From Pseudomonadota bacterium (GTDB taxonomy: Bacteria; Pseudomonadota; Gammaproteobacteria; Burkholderiales; Burkholderiaceae_C): a stretch of 64,000 bases of DNA. A program made the translations under genes and the position numbers. Below are positions 1 to 8,032 of this stretch, in pieces (position 1 is the stretch's first letter; every line of letters starts with the position of its first letter). Location: NCBI GenBank assembly GCA_020161775.1, contig JAIUOW010000011.1:1-64000 (forward strand). The letters are read 5' to 3'. The notes beneath the pieces were generated by a model. It saw nothing but the letters and a program-made list of their open reading frames with translations, searched no databases and was not told the DNA's origin.

Positions 1-43
1 GTCGGTTCGTCGCAAGCGCCGACCGCCGCCGTGGACAAGTCTC

Positions 44-949
44 TCAGCGCCTCGAACACAAAAATTCAGACAGCCCCCGTCGAGGTCCAGCCCTCGGGTC
101 GATTCCATCCCAGATTCCTCCTTTGGCTCGATTGTCCTCACCCCACATGGGTTGCAAGTTCGTGTAGTGGAAACAAATCTTTTGCTGCTCTGGCTCTGTC
201 AGATCAAAACTGATGCACGGGCGAATATGGTCAATATGCCATTGCCCATAGTTTTCCCAGCTCATAGGCGGCGAAAACTGATTTTCAAGATGATTCTTCA
301 GGTGTTCAATGGAGCATCCGATCAGAGATATGGCAGAGGCTGATTTGGATGAGCGCTTTACAGCCTTGTACAAACGATCTCGCAACGACTTTGCAAGGCG
401 CCACTCAATATCTTCTTGACGCCGGCGCCGCTCATATGTTCGATACCACTCCCGTGATTCGGGACTTTTTTTCTTTTGCCTTTGCTGCGACAGATACTCT
501 TCACGATTCTCCTGGTAGTAGCGTCTGCCAGACTCTGCACGCTTCACGGAAAAATTGGAATCAATTTGTAGTTTCAATTTATGGTCTGCGTATTCGCACT
601 CCCAACACCCACCAGAGGATGTTTTCCTCTTGGACAAGTGCTGCGCACGCTCACACAATTTACCGTCCCAGTAAAACGACGATTTTTCGGCTTTTGCATC
701 CGAGCGTGTCGAAGGAAGCGAGTGCCAATCGTCTGGCGCTATTCCTCTCGCTCTTTCTCGGTATATCAAATTTCTAGCTCGAGCTAGATTATTCTTTCCT
801 TTTGGCCGATCAAGACCCAACTGAGCATATCGATTCTTTATCGATTGCTCTGCAACATTTAGTTGAGCTGCTAATGCTTGATTTGTTAGATGAAAGTTTT
901 CCCGAAGAAATTTATCTTCCATCTCTGACCACTCTCGTTGAGAACCCAT
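44..949 (-). CDS. HNH endonuclease-like protein with N-terminal HTH-like segment
   Basis: A 301-residue protein. Residues about 6-48 look like a SANT/Myb or HTH fold. A possible zinc site follows, with a CWEC pair near residues 114-117. The middle is very basic and Arg-rich. The C-terminus carries a His-Me finger/HNH signature: WHIDHIRPC, then YTNLQPMW and an Asn about 30 residues downstream. This layout is common in phage and mobile-element HNH proteins, so DNA nicking or cleavage is inferred. The gene is visibly AT-richer than everything to its right. It starts 19 bp after the glnS stop on the same strand, so it could be co-transcribed with glnS. It probably belongs to an island that continues off the left edge. 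Homing versus defence function cannot be decided here. Confidence 0.7.
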   Translation of the reverse strand: MGSQREWSEMEDKFLRENFHLTNQALAAQLNVAEQSIKNRYAQLGLDRPKGKNNLARARNLIYRERARGIAPDDWHSLPSTRSDAKAEKSSFYWDGKLCERAQHLSKRKTSSGGCWECEYADHKLKLQIDSNFSVKRAESGRRYYQENREEYLSQQRQKKKSPESREWYRTYERRRRQEDIEWRLAKSLRDRLYKAVKRSSKSASAISLIGCSIEHLKNHLENQFSPPMSWENYGQWHIDHIRPCISFDLTEPEQQKICFHYTNLQPMWGEDNRAKGGIWDGIDPRAGPRRGLSEFLCSRR

Positions 950-968
950 CGAGTACTTTTATCTTTGG

Positions 969-3032
969 CTAGGTGGTTATGCCATGAACAACGCCATTTA
1001 CTTCGTATGTAAGGTAGTTGATCTTGTGTAACTCTTGCAGTTCCTTGTTTTTCAGCGCCTTGTATGTTGGTGAGCCAACCAGTTGATCTGGGATAGGGGG
1101 ATCTATGGACAATAGGTTTGGGGCTTCAATCTCGAGGATTTTCTCGAGAACTTTTCGTTCAACAATCCACGCGGCAGCCGATACGTCAAGAAGGAGGCTT
1201 GCCTTCTTAATTGCATTCGAGTTCATTTTGTATGAAATCATCACTTTGGAGAATTTCCCCCAAGTATCTTTGAGGCCTGTCATGCGGTTGAAAGTCAAAG
1301 TTGGTCTCCCGTGATCCACCCGGTCCGCCACAAAATACCCATGCCGCTCAAACTGAAACTTCTCGTCCGGCTTCGCGCTGGCCAATGACGGCTCCACATA
1401 CGCCGTCACGGTCTTGAGCGAATCGGGGTTCAGTTCTTCCAGAAAATCCTTGTCGCCCGTGTCTGGTTGCGGCACGGCAAACAGGCGGTCGTACAGGCGC
1501 ACTTCGGCTGGCACGGCATCGGCCGCGCCCACCCAGGTGATCACGCCTTTGACCTTGATGGCGTCGCTGCCCGGCGTGCCGCTCTTGGTGTCGGGCACCA
1601 GGGTGGCGTGCACTTCGGTCAGGTTGCCGGCATCATCCCGCTTGGCGCCGGTGCATTCGATCACGTGGCCGTACTTCAGGCGCACCTTGTTGCCGGGGTA
1701 CAAGCGGTTGTAGCCCTTGGGCGGCACGTCTTCGTAATCTGTCTTTTCTATCCACAGCTCGCGGCCAAATTTGAAGCTGCGGCGGCCCCGCTCTGCGTCG
1801 TGGGGGTGTACCGGGGCGCTGCATTCGTCCAGCTTGCCGGCGCCATGCAGTTCGTCCCAGTTGGTAATGACCAGCTTCACCGGGTCCAGCACGGCCATGG
1901 CGCGCGCGGCTTTCGGGTCCAGGTCGTCGCGCAGGCAGCCTTCCAGCGTGCTGTAGTCGATCCAGCTGTCGCTCTTGGTCACGCCAATACGCTCCGCAAA
2001 CAGCTGGATGCTCTGGGGCGTGTAGCCGCGGCGGCGCAGGCCCACGATGGTGGGCATGCGCGGGTCGTCCCAGCCGCTCACGTGGCCTTCGTCCACCAGC
2101 TGTTTCAGCTTGCGCTTGCTGGTGATCACATACGTCAGGTTCAGCCGCGCAAATTCGTATTGGCGCGGGTGGGGCTGGGCCAGCAGGCCGCCTTCGCACA
2201 GTCTGTCCAGCAGCCAGTCGTAAAACGGGCGCTGGTCTTCAAATTCCAGCGTGCAGATGCTGTGGGTGATGTTCTCCAGCGCGTCCTCGATCGGGTGCGC
2301 GTAGGTGTACATGGGGTAGATGCACCATTTGTCGCCCGTGTTGTGGTGGGTGGCGCGGCGTATGCGGTACAGGGCCGGGTCCCGCATGTTGATGTTGGGG
2401 TGCCCCATGTCAATCTTCGCGCGCAGCACGGCGGCGCCGTCGGCCAGCTTGCCGTCGCGCATGTCGCGCAGGCGCTGCAGGTTCTCTGCCACGCTGCGGC
2501 TGCGGTACGGGCTGTCGGTGCCGGGCTTGCTGAAGTCGCCACGGTTGATGCGCATGTCTTCGGCGCTTTGTTCGTCCACGTAGGCGTGGCCGGCTTCCAC
2601 CAGGTATTCGGCCGCGCGGTACATGAAGTCGAAGTAGTCGCTGGCTTGGTAGGGCTTGTCATTCCCTGGCTGGGCCCAGTCAAACCCCAGCCACTTCACC
2701 GAGTCGATGATGCTGTTGACGTATTCGGTGTCTTCCTTTTCGGGGTTGGTGTCGTCAAAGCGCAGGTGGCACACCCCGCCGTAATCCGCCGCCAGGCCAA
2801 AGTTCAGGCAGATGCTTTTGGCATGGCCCACGTGCAGGTAGCCGTTGGGCTCGGGGGGGAAGCGGGTGCGGATCTTCGCCGGGTCGGGCTGGCCCTGCTG
2901 GTGGTGGGCGGCGTCGCCGGGGCTGCCGCCCCAGCGGCGCTGGCCGTAGGTGTTTTGTTCCAGGTCGCGCTCAATCACCTGGCGCAGGAAATTGCTGGGT
3001 TTTAGGGGTTCTTTATCGGCGGGGGCGTTCAT
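969..3032 (-). CDS. glnS: Glutaminyl-tRNA synthetase with unusual C-terminal extension
   Basis: A cytoplasmic class I aminoacyl-tRNA synthetase that charges tRNA-Gln. The HIGH-type motif HVGH is at residues 67-70 and the KMSKS-type motif VITSKRK at about 302-308. The anticodon-binding beta-barrel follows. The normal family C-terminus (NRMTGLKDTWGK) is reached at residue 593, close to the usual total length. Translation then continues for about 94 residues of unrelated sequence ending VVHGITT. DNA from roughly position 1310 leftward, including the last conserved GlnRS residues, is AT-richer and matches the style of the HNH gene next door, not the rest of glnS. I infer that an integration event at the glnS 3' end replaced the native terminus. 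The start is the first ATG with the conserved N-terminus behind it. Confidence 0.95.
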   Translation of the reverse strand: MNAPADKEPLKPSNFLRQVIERDLEQNTYGQRRWGGSPGDAAHHQQGQPDPAKIRTRFPPEPNGYLHVGHAKSICLNFGLAADYGGVCHLRFDDTNPEKEDTEYVNSIIDSVKWLGFDWAQPGNDKPYQASDYFDFMYRAAEYLVEAGHAYVDEQSAEDMRINRGDFSKPGTDSPYRSRSVAENLQRLRDMRDGKLADGAAVLRAKIDMGHPNINMRDPALYRIRRATHHNTGDKWCIYPMYTYAHPIEDALENITHSICTLEFEDQRPFYDWLLDRLCEGGLLAQPHPRQYEFARLNLTYVITSKRKLKQLVDEGHVSGWDDPRMPTIVGLRRRGYTPQSIQLFAERIGVTKSDSWIDYSTLEGCLRDDLDPKAARAMAVLDPVKLVITNWDELHGAGKLDECSAPVHPHDAERGRRSFKFGRELWIEKTDYEDVPPKGYNRLYPGNKVRLKYGHVIECTGAKRDDAGNLTEVHATLVPDTKSGTPGSDAIKVKGVITWVGAADAVPAEVRLYDRLFAVPQPDTGDKDFLEELNPDSLKTVTAYVEPSLASAKPDEKFQFERHGYFVADRVDHGRPTLTFNRMTGLKDTWGKFSKVMISYKMNSNAIKKASLLLDVSAAAWIVERKVLEKILEIEAPNLLSIDPPIPDQLVGSPTYKALKNKELQELHKINYLTYEVNGVVHGITT

Positions 3033-3097
3033 ATAGGCTCATTTTAGGGGCCGCCCCCGTGGGGGCCCGCCGGGGGCGGTTACTTCCCGCAACCTGT

Positions 3098-3127
3098 TTG
3101 ACACGCCATGGGCCACGGCGCTTACAC
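3098..3127 (+). promoter_or_regulatory. Candidate sigma70 promoter of the His-rich exported protein
   Basis: A perfect TTGACA -35 hexamer lies at 3098-3103. A TTACAC -10-like hexamer lies at 3122-3127, with an 18 bp spacer. It sits about 60 bp upstream of the ATG at 3188. This is motif matching only. Confidence 0.4.
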
Positions 3128-3187
3128 CTGGCTGCGTTTAATCAGGGCAAGGGGCGTTGTTGGCCCCTGCAAAAAGGAGATCCCACC

Positions 3188-3541
3188 ATGAAGCTCAACC
3201 GTTCTGTTTTTGCCGGCGTCGCTGCCATCGCTGCGCTGGCGGCGCTGGCCTCGGCCCCGGCCCGGGCGAGCGATGTCACCTGGTCCGTGGGCGTGCATGC
3301 CGCGCCGGGCGTGACGATTGGCGCCACCAACGCACGGCCGTATTACGTGCAGCCCGCCCCGGTGTACGTGGCGCCCCAGCCCGTGTATGTGCAGCCGCCG
3401 GTGCAGTACTACACCCCCGGCTATTACGTGCGCCCGGCCCCGGTGTACCCCATTGGCTATTACCATGCCCCCGCGCCGCGCGGCCACGGCCACTGGAAGC
3501 ACGGGCACAAGCACCACCGCGGGCACGGCCATCACCGGTAG
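3188..3541 (+). CDS. Exported Pro/Tyr/Val-rich protein with His-rich tail
   Basis: A 117-residue protein. It opens with a Sec signal peptide (MKLNRSVFAGVAAIAALAAL, cleavage probably after ARA, near residue 27). A low-complexity centre is built from PVYV/PYYV-type repeats. The C-terminal tail is His/Gly/Lys-rich with many HGH and KH units, suggesting metal binding. Similar small exported proteins are common and uncharacterised in Comamonadaceae. The start is chosen at 3188 because AAAAGGAGA lies just upstream and the signal peptide begins there; a longer in-frame extension exists but has no ribosome-binding site. It is monocistronic and is followed by a strong hairpin at 3562-3582. The function is unknown; a nickel, zinc or copper buffering role is only a guess. 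Confidence 0.75.
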   Translation: MKLNRSVFAGVAAIAALAALASAPARASDVTWSVGVHAAPGVTIGATNARPYYVQPAPVYVAPQPVYVQPPVQYYTPGYYVRPAPVYPIGYYHAPAPRGHGHWKHGHKHHRGHGHHR

Positions 3542-3561
3542 GGCGCCTGCCCCCACCCCAG

Positions 3562-3582
3562 CCCTCCCCCAGCGGGGGAGGG
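3562..3582 (+). terminator. Strong GC hairpin after the His-rich protein gene
   Basis: A perfect 9 bp stem (CCCTCCCCC pairing with GGGGGAGGG) with a three-base loop starts 20 bp after the stop codon. No T-run follows on the plus strand, so it may be a structural intergenic repeat or a Rho-associated 3' end instead of an intrinsic terminator. Confidence 0.4.
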
Positions 3583-3588
3583 TGATGC

Positions 3589-3621
3589 AAAAAGAGACCC
3601 GCAGGCGGTGAAGCCTGCGGG
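3589..3621 (-). terminator. Intrinsic terminator on the minus strand
   Basis: A perfect 9 bp stem (CCCGCAGGC with GCCTGCGGG, six-base loop) is followed on the minus strand by TCTCTTTTT. It would end minus-strand transcripts that come from the small ORF at 3659-3835 or from the binding-protein gene further upstream. Confidence 0.6.
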
Positions 3622-3658
3622 CCAACATGTCAGCCACGGGACGGAGGGCCGGACTGAC

Positions 3659-3835
3659 TCACCCCGAAGGAGGGAGGGGACTCAGAGGAGTCGGGGTGAT
3701 GCTTAGTGTTGTCCCCGGCGCTTCGCTGGTGCCGTCAAAGGCAGCCATCAGCGTGGCAGTACCGATGACCATCGCCACCGTGTACATCGCTGCACAGCCC
3801 AGCGTGCGTAAGAGTTGAAGCTTGGGGGACAACAT
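3659..3835 (-). CDS. Possible small membrane protein (hypothetical)
   Basis: A 58-residue ORF with one hydrophobic stretch (LGCAAMYTVAMVIGTATLMA) flanked by a short basic N-terminus and a Pro/Thr/Ser-rich tail. It lies between the binding-protein gene and a minus-strand terminator. The hydrophobic span looks like a real membrane segment. The ribosome-binding site is weak, and the tail runs into low-complexity DNA. It is not assigned to any family and could be a chance ORF. Confidence 0.3.
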   Translation of the reverse strand: MLSPKLQLLRTLGCAAMYTVAMVIGTATLMAAFDGTSEAPGTTLSITPTPLSPLPPSG

Positions 3836-3884
3836 GGGTTCAAGTAGAACCCCGCCGCCGCCCCCGGCCTGTAGGACGCCGCCC

Positions 3885-5048
3885 TTACCAGGCGTCGGAA
3901 CGTACCTGTGATTCCCACAGCCCGCCGCGCGTGGCATACACGCTGATCACGCCGTAGCGCTGCTCGCCCTGGGCGTCAAACTTCATGGAGCCCGTCACGG
4001 GCGCATAGGCATCAATGCTGCGCAGCGCGTTGACGATGTCCTGCGGCTTGGCCGATTCCGCGCGCTTGATGGCCGCGGCCACCACGTGCATGGCGTCGTA
4101 GCTGTAATGCCCGCCGTAGGCCGGGTCCACCTTGAAGGCGGCGCGGTAGCTGTCCAGGAATTTGGCGCCCGACGGAAATTCGCGCGGCTCCAGGATGGGC
4201 GACGTGGCGAACAGCCCGCCTTGCATGATGCCGGCGCCCTTGAGCATGGCCGTGGTCTTGATCGTGTCGCCGCCCAGGATGGCGGGCTTGGTGTAGTCAA
4301 TCTTTTTCAGCGCTTCCATCAGCGCCAGCACCTGGAAGTCGTTCAGCGTGGTCACCACGGCTTCCACGCCGGCTTCCTTGATCTTGGCCGCCAGCTCGTC
4401 AAAGGCCGTGGTCTTGTCGTCAAAGCCCTGGCGGATGGCGATGTCCTTTTTGGCCTTGGTCAGCTCGGCGGCGGCGCCGTCGGCCAGGCCCTTGCCATAG
4501 GGCGTGCCGTCGTCCAGCACCGCAAATTTGCCGGCGTTCAGCTGGCCCGCGGCAAACGAACCAATGGCCTTGGCCTGCAGCGTGTCGTTGGCCACCAGGC
4601 GAAAGGTGGTGGGCAGGCCCAGCTGGGTGTATTTGGGGTTGGTCGATATGGCCAGCTGCGCAATGTTTTTGGCGGCATACATCGGCGCTGTCTCGATGCT
4701 CACGCCCGAATTCAGGTGGCCAATGACGGCCACCACGCCAGCGTCAATCAGCTGCTGGGCCACTTCCTTGCCGGTGGCGGCATTGGCGCGGTCGTCCACG
4801 GCCACCACTTCGATCGTCACCGGCTTGCCCTTGATCTTGAAGCCGGCCTTGTTCAGCTCGTCCACGGCCAGCTTCACGCCGTTGTGCATGTCCTGGCCCA
4901 GCGCGGCCAGGTTGCCCGACATGGGCTGGGCCACCCCGATCTTGATGACGGACGGCGCGTTGTTGCAGCCGGCCAGCAGGGCGGCTGCGGCAACGGCACC
5001 GAGGGCCAGCGCGCTTGTGACGGCCTTGCGACGGGTGGGGGTGTGCAT
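3885..5048 (-). CDS. Branched-chain amino-acid type ABC substrate-binding lipoprotein
   Basis: A 387-residue periplasmic binding protein of the LivJ/LivK (Peripla_BP_6) class. The signal sequence ends in a lipobox (LLAGC, Cys near residue 28), so it should be a lipoprotein. The mature part opens with IKIGVAQPMSGNLAALGQDM, the typical first strand and ligand loop. Two Rossmann-like lobes follow (around residues 35-155 and 160-380), with a GHLNSG loop that usually touches the ligand carboxylate or amino group. No permease or ATPase genes are adjacent, so it is an orphan subunit that probably works with a Liv-type transporter elsewhere. The ligand cannot be told from sequence. Confidence 0.9.
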   Translation of the reverse strand: MHTPTRRKAVTSALALGAVAAAALLAGCNNAPSVIKIGVAQPMSGNLAALGQDMHNGVKLAVDELNKAGFKIKGKPVTIEVVAVDDRANAATGKEVAQQLIDAGVVAVIGHLNSGVSIETAPMYAAKNIAQLAISTNPKYTQLGLPTTFRLVANDTLQAKAIGSFAAGQLNAGKFAVLDDGTPYGKGLADGAAAELTKAKKDIAIRQGFDDKTTAFDELAAKIKEAGVEAVVTTLNDFQVLALMEALKKIDYTKPAILGGDTIKTTAMLKGAGIMQGGLFATSPILEPREFPSGAKFLDSYRAAFKVDPAYGGHYSYDAMHVVAAAIKRAESAKPQDIVNALRSIDAYAPVTGSMKFDAQGEQRYGVISVYATRGGLWESQVRSDAW

Positions 5049-5139
5049 GGTGTGCTCCGGGGGGTGTTGAGGTGTAACGCAATGTATTCAGCCCACCCGG
5101 CCGCCGCCACAGGGTTTCAATGGATGTGATTAACCTTCA

Positions 5140-5153
5140 CTACTTATTAGTAG
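5140..5153. promoter_or_regulatory. Palindrome upstream of the binding-protein gene
   Basis: CTACT-TATT-AGTAG is a perfect 5 bp inverted repeat in an AT-rich pocket about 90 bp upstream of the start at 5048. The rest of this 145 bp gap holds no gene. It may be an operator for an unknown regulator. Confidence 0.35.
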
Positions 5154-5193
5154 AACTGATGGAGTATTGGTTCTTGGGCGGGTGCCCGGCTTC

Positions 5194-5736
5194 TTACGCG
5201 GCGCGCCAGAAGATGTAGTCAGCCTGGTATTTCACGATCTGCCTGGCGCCCATGTTGCCGGCGGCGCAGGGCGTGGCCGGTGCCACGCCACCCATGGTGG
5301 CCACGCGCTGGATGTAGGTGGTGCCGCTGACCATGCCGGTGCCCGAGGCCGGGTTGGCCTTCACCAGCTGCAGCGGGATGCTGCCGGCGGCGGCGGGCGC
5401 CACGGCCACCTGCGTGGCGGTCAGCTTCACGCCGTCCATGCCTTCCCAGGTGGCGGGCGGGCCGTAGTACTTGCCCACCTGCTTGCCGGCGCGGTCGTTC
5501 AGCCTGGCGTCCGGGCCCACAAAGACCCATTCAAACTGGCCCGCGGCGCCTGCCTTGGCGCGGCATTCGTAGGTGATCTCGCCCACGCCCACCGTTTCCC
5601 AGAACACCTTGTTGCCCGCGGGCACCTGCACGGTGGCGGGCAGGCCAGCCTGGTCAAAGGGTTTCATCATCGGGCTGCTGGCGCAGGCAGAGACGAGGGC
5701 AACGGCGGATGCGGCCAGGGCGGTACGGATCAACAT
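5194..5736 (-). CDS. DUF3455 family lipoprotein
   Basis: A 180-residue envelope protein. The start at 5736 is preferred because AAGGAGTCAGACCC precedes it; an ATG seven codons earlier has no such site. The N-terminus is a lipoprotein signal (VALVSAC, Cys near residue 18). The body matches the DUF3455 pattern: a tract on how the molecule turns a readout into YECRAK, then EWVFVGPDA, GKYYGPPATWE and a C-terminal YIQRV...APATPC tract. The role is unknown; these are envelope proteins found in many proteobacteria. The gene stands alone, ending 146 bp before the binding-protein gene. Confidence 0.75.
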   Translation of the reverse strand: MLIRTALAASAVALVSACASSPMMKPFDQAGLPATVQVPAGNKVFWETVGVGEITYECRAKAGAAGQFEWVFVGPDARLNDRAGKQVGKYYGPPATWEGMDGVKLTATQVAVAPAAAGSIPLQLVKANPASGTGMVSGTTYIQRVATMGGVAPATPCAAGNMGARQIVKYQADYIFWRAA

Positions 5737-5820
5737 GGGTCTGACTCCTTGATTCATTGGGTTGGGTGAAATGTCCGACGCTCCTTCTGGAGTGGCGTCC
5801 CATCCCTTACGCAGCCTGCG

Positions 5821-5845
5821 CGGGGTCAGATTCGGTATTTTTTAA
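5821..5845. repeat. GGGGTCAGATTC short repeat, copy A
   Basis: The core GGGGTCAGATTC is followed by an AT-rich tail (GGTATTTTTTAA). The same 12-base core occurs at 32887 and 61632. This copy lies between the DUF3455 gene and the LytTR regulator gene. Such cores resemble short palindromic repeats spread by REP-associated transposases, which is inference. Confidence 0.5.
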
Positions 5846-5862
5846 CGCTTGCGCCGAGCCCG

Positions 5863-6666
5863 CTACATCGCCCGGAACAGGTGGGCGTACAGCCGGCTTA
5901 CCGCCAGCTTTTCGGCGCGGCCTTTCAGCGCCAGGTGCAGCTTGCCCGCTTCATCGCGCGTGACGCTGTCAATCGCCGCCGCGCGCACCACCGTGCCGCG
6001 ATGCACCTGCCAGAAGGCCTGCGCGTCCAGCTGGGGCAGCAGTTCCTTCAGCGGCGTGCGGATCAGGTATTCATGGTCGGCCGTCAGCACGCGCACGTAT
6101 TTGTCGGCGGCCTCAAAGTAGGTCACCTCGTCCACCGGCACCATGCGGATGGCCGTGCCCACGCTGGCCTGGATGACTTTCAGCGGTGCGGGTGCGGTCT
6201 GGGCAGATTGCCCGGCGAGCAGGTGGCGCAGCTGGCTCAGCGTGGCCTCCAGCGGCTGGCCGGCGGGGCTTGACTGGCTGCGTTGCGCCAGCGCCTGCTG
6301 CAGCTTGGCCACGGTTTTCTGCAGCCGTGCGGCCTGTACGGGCTTGAGCACATAGTCCACCGCCTGCGCGTCAAACGCCTGCACGGCGTACTGGTCATAG
6401 GCCGTCACGAACACCAGCGCGGGGAAGTTGCTGCCCTCTGGCCACTCTTCGGCCAGCTCGGCCGCGGCCTCCAGCCCGGTCTGGCCTGGCATGCGGATGT
6501 CAAAGAACAGCACGTCGGGCTTGAGCGCCAGCGCTTGCGCCACGGCGCTGGCGCCGTCGCCCACGGTGGCCAGCACGCGCAGGCCCGGCCAGGCACGGGC
6601 CAGCTCGGCGGCCAGGGCCTGGGCCAGCAGGGGTTCGTCTTCGGCGATCAGGGCGGTGGCGTTCAT
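5863..6666 (-). CDS. LytTR family response regulator
   Basis: A 267-residue two-component regulator. Residues 1-125 form a receiver domain with acidic residues near the N-terminus (AEDEP), the phosphoacceptor Asp56 in FFDIRMPG and the conserved Lys in VDYVLKP. Residues about 160-263 form a LytTR DNA-binding domain (VTYFEAADKYVRV, then RTPLKEL and FWQVHRGTVV). It sits 10 bp after the histidine kinase gene and is the last gene of the nine-gene operon, so it very likely pairs with that kinase. The start is taken at 6666, where the receiver fold begins; the ribosome-binding site is weak, suggesting translational coupling. Target promoters are unknown; the operon itself is an obvious possibility. 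Confidence 0.9.
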   Translation of the reverse strand: MNATALIAEDEPLLAQALAAELARAWPGLRVLATVGDGASAVAQALALKPDVLFFDIRMPGQTGLEAAAELAEEWPEGSNFPALVFVTAYDQYAVQAFDAQAVDYVLKPVQAARLQKTVAKLQQALAQRSQSSPAGQPLEATLSQLRHLLAGQSAQTAPAPLKVIQASVGTAIRMVPVDEVTYFEAADKYVRVLTADHEYLIRTPLKELLPQLDAQAFWQVHRGTVVRAAAIDSVTRDEAGKLHLALKGRAEKLAVSRLYAHLFRAM

Positions 6667-6676
6667 GGCGCTGCGT

Positions 6677-7726
6677 TCACGGTGCGGCGGGAATGCGGAT
6701 GATGGTGCGGGTGCCCGAGCCCTGCGCGGCGGCGCCAAAGTCCATCGTGGCCTGCGCGCCATACACCGTGACCAGCCGCTCGCGCACCTGGGCCAGGCCA
6801 AAGCCCGTGGGTGGGCTGCCGGTGGCGGCCAGGCCCACGCCGGTGTCGGTCACCTCCAGCACCAGCTGAGCGCCTTCGCGGCGCGCGCTCACGTGGATGC
6901 TGCCGCCTTGCACCTTGGGCTCCAGGCCGTGCTTGATGCTGTTTTCCACCAGCGGCTGCAGCAGCAGCGTGGGCACGTTCTGCGTGGCCAGCGCGGCGGG
7001 CAGGTCCAGCGTGTAGGCCAGGCGCGGGCCCATGCGGATGCTCATCAGCGCCAGGTAGTCGCGCAGGCGGTCAAATTCGGCCTGCAGCGGGTGGGCGCTG
7101 GCGCGTGATGCGTCCAGCGTGGCGCGCAGGTAGGCAATCATGTGGTCCAGCATGGTCTGGGCGCGCTGCGCGTCGGTGCCAATCAGCACGCGCAGGTTGG
7201 CCAGCGTATTGAACAGCATGTGCGGCTCCAGCTGCGTTTCCAGCAGCTTCAGGCGGGCTTCGCTGGCGTGGTGCCGCGCCTCGGTCATCTTGCGTTCCAG
7301 GTAGGCGCTTTTGTTGACGGCGTAGAAGTAGAAGCTGCCCGCAATGCCCGCCAGCACCGTGATCAGCACCGACTGGCGCAGGTTGGCGCCCCGGTCCACC
7401 GGCGGGCCGCCCGCATACCAGCCAAAGTGGCGGCAGGCCATATCGGCCAGGCCCGTGCCCAGGAAATAGCCCGCGATGATGCTGCCGGCCACCAGCGCCA
7501 CGCTGGCCATCCCTTTGGGCCAGCCTGTCTCGGCGGAAGACGGGAACAGGTGGCGACCCAGATCGATGAACGCCCAGGTAAAAAAGCCGATGGCCACGGA
7601 ATACACCACCGGCGGTGCATACGGCCGCTCCGGCTGGAAGGCGTATTGCACGGTCGCAATTGCCAGGCAGAACGCCATGGTCTGCAGCAGGTGCTGCAGC
7701 TTGGACAGCCCGTCAAGCGGCCTCAT
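6677..7726 (-). CDS. LytS-type membrane sensor histidine kinase
   Basis: A 349-residue kinase. Hydrophobic segments in residues about 15-140 should form four membrane helices with no large sensor domain, as in many LytTR partners. The His_kinase (PF06580) motif follows, with phosphoacceptor His169 in QLEPHMLFNTL. The HATPase_c domain has its N box at PLVENSIKHGLEP and a G box at TDTGVG and GFGLAQVRERL. It overlaps the upstream 2TM gene by 4 bp, so translation is probably coupled. The signal could be sensed in the membrane or through the adjacent 2TM protein. Confidence 0.9.
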   Translation of the reverse strand: MRPLDGLSKLQHLLQTMAFCLAIATVQYAFQPERPYAPPVVYSVAIGFFTWAFIDLGRHLFPSSAETGWPKGMASVALVAGSIIAGYFLGTGLADMACRHFGWYAGGPPVDRGANLRQSVLITVLAGIAGSFYFYAVNKSAYLERKMTEARHHASEARLKLLETQLEPHMLFNTLANLRVLIGTDAQRAQTMLDHMIAYLRATLDASRASAHPLQAEFDRLRDYLALMSIRMGPRLAYTLDLPAALATQNVPTLLLQPLVENSIKHGLEPKVQGGSIHVSARREGAQLVLEVTDTGVGLAATGSPPTGFGLAQVRERLVTVYGAQATMDFGAAAQGSGTRTIIRIPAAP

Positions 7727-8028
7727 GGCGGGTTGCCCGGCCCCTGCTGGCGCTGGATGCGTTCACGCTCTTGCTGCACCAGCCGTTCGCGCAGGTTGCT
7801 GCCGCTGCCCAGGATGAACACCGACACCCCGTGCAGCGCCAGGCCCAGCCCCCAGCCCAGCAGCGGAAACACCGACCACGGCCGCGTGCCGAAGGCGTAC
7901 CTGGACATGGCGAAGATCACGATATTGACCAGCACATACACCGTGGCATGGGCATACCAGCCCAGCTTGGCGCCGGCACGCTTGCGCGCCAGCGCGTCAA
8001 TCTCTTCAGGGGTCAGGGTCTGGGGCAT
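7723..8028 (-). CDS. 2TM domain protein, copy 1
   Basis: A 101-residue membrane protein of the 2TM family. It begins with an acidic/basic helix (EEIDALARKRAGAKLGWYAH), has two hydrophobic helices near residues 25-45 and 50-75, and ends in a charged helix rich in Arg, Gln and Glu. A paralogue with the same AGAKLGWY signature lies in the same operon at 12050-12346. The 2TM domain often occurs fused to or beside LytTR-type kinases, so a role in membrane sensing or signal relay is inferred. The stop overlaps the kinase start by 4 bp, and the next gene upstream ends only 4 bp away. Confidence 0.8.
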   Translation of the reverse strand: MPQTLTPEEIDALARKRAGAKLGWYAHATVYVLVNIVIFAMSRYAFGTRPWSVFPLLGWGLGLALHGVSVFILGSGSNLRERLVQQERERIQRQQGPGNPP

Positions 8029-8032
8029 CGAT

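Noticed and set aside
1467-3005. A 512-codon open frame antisense to glnS
   Set aside because: Composition is Val/Ala/His/Gly-rich with no family pattern; it arises from codon bias of the GC-rich glnS on the other strand.
3627-3818. A 63-codon plus-strand frame opposite the small membrane ORF
   Set aside because: Overlaps the more protein-like minus-strand ORF and repeat-like DNA; no ribosome-binding site.
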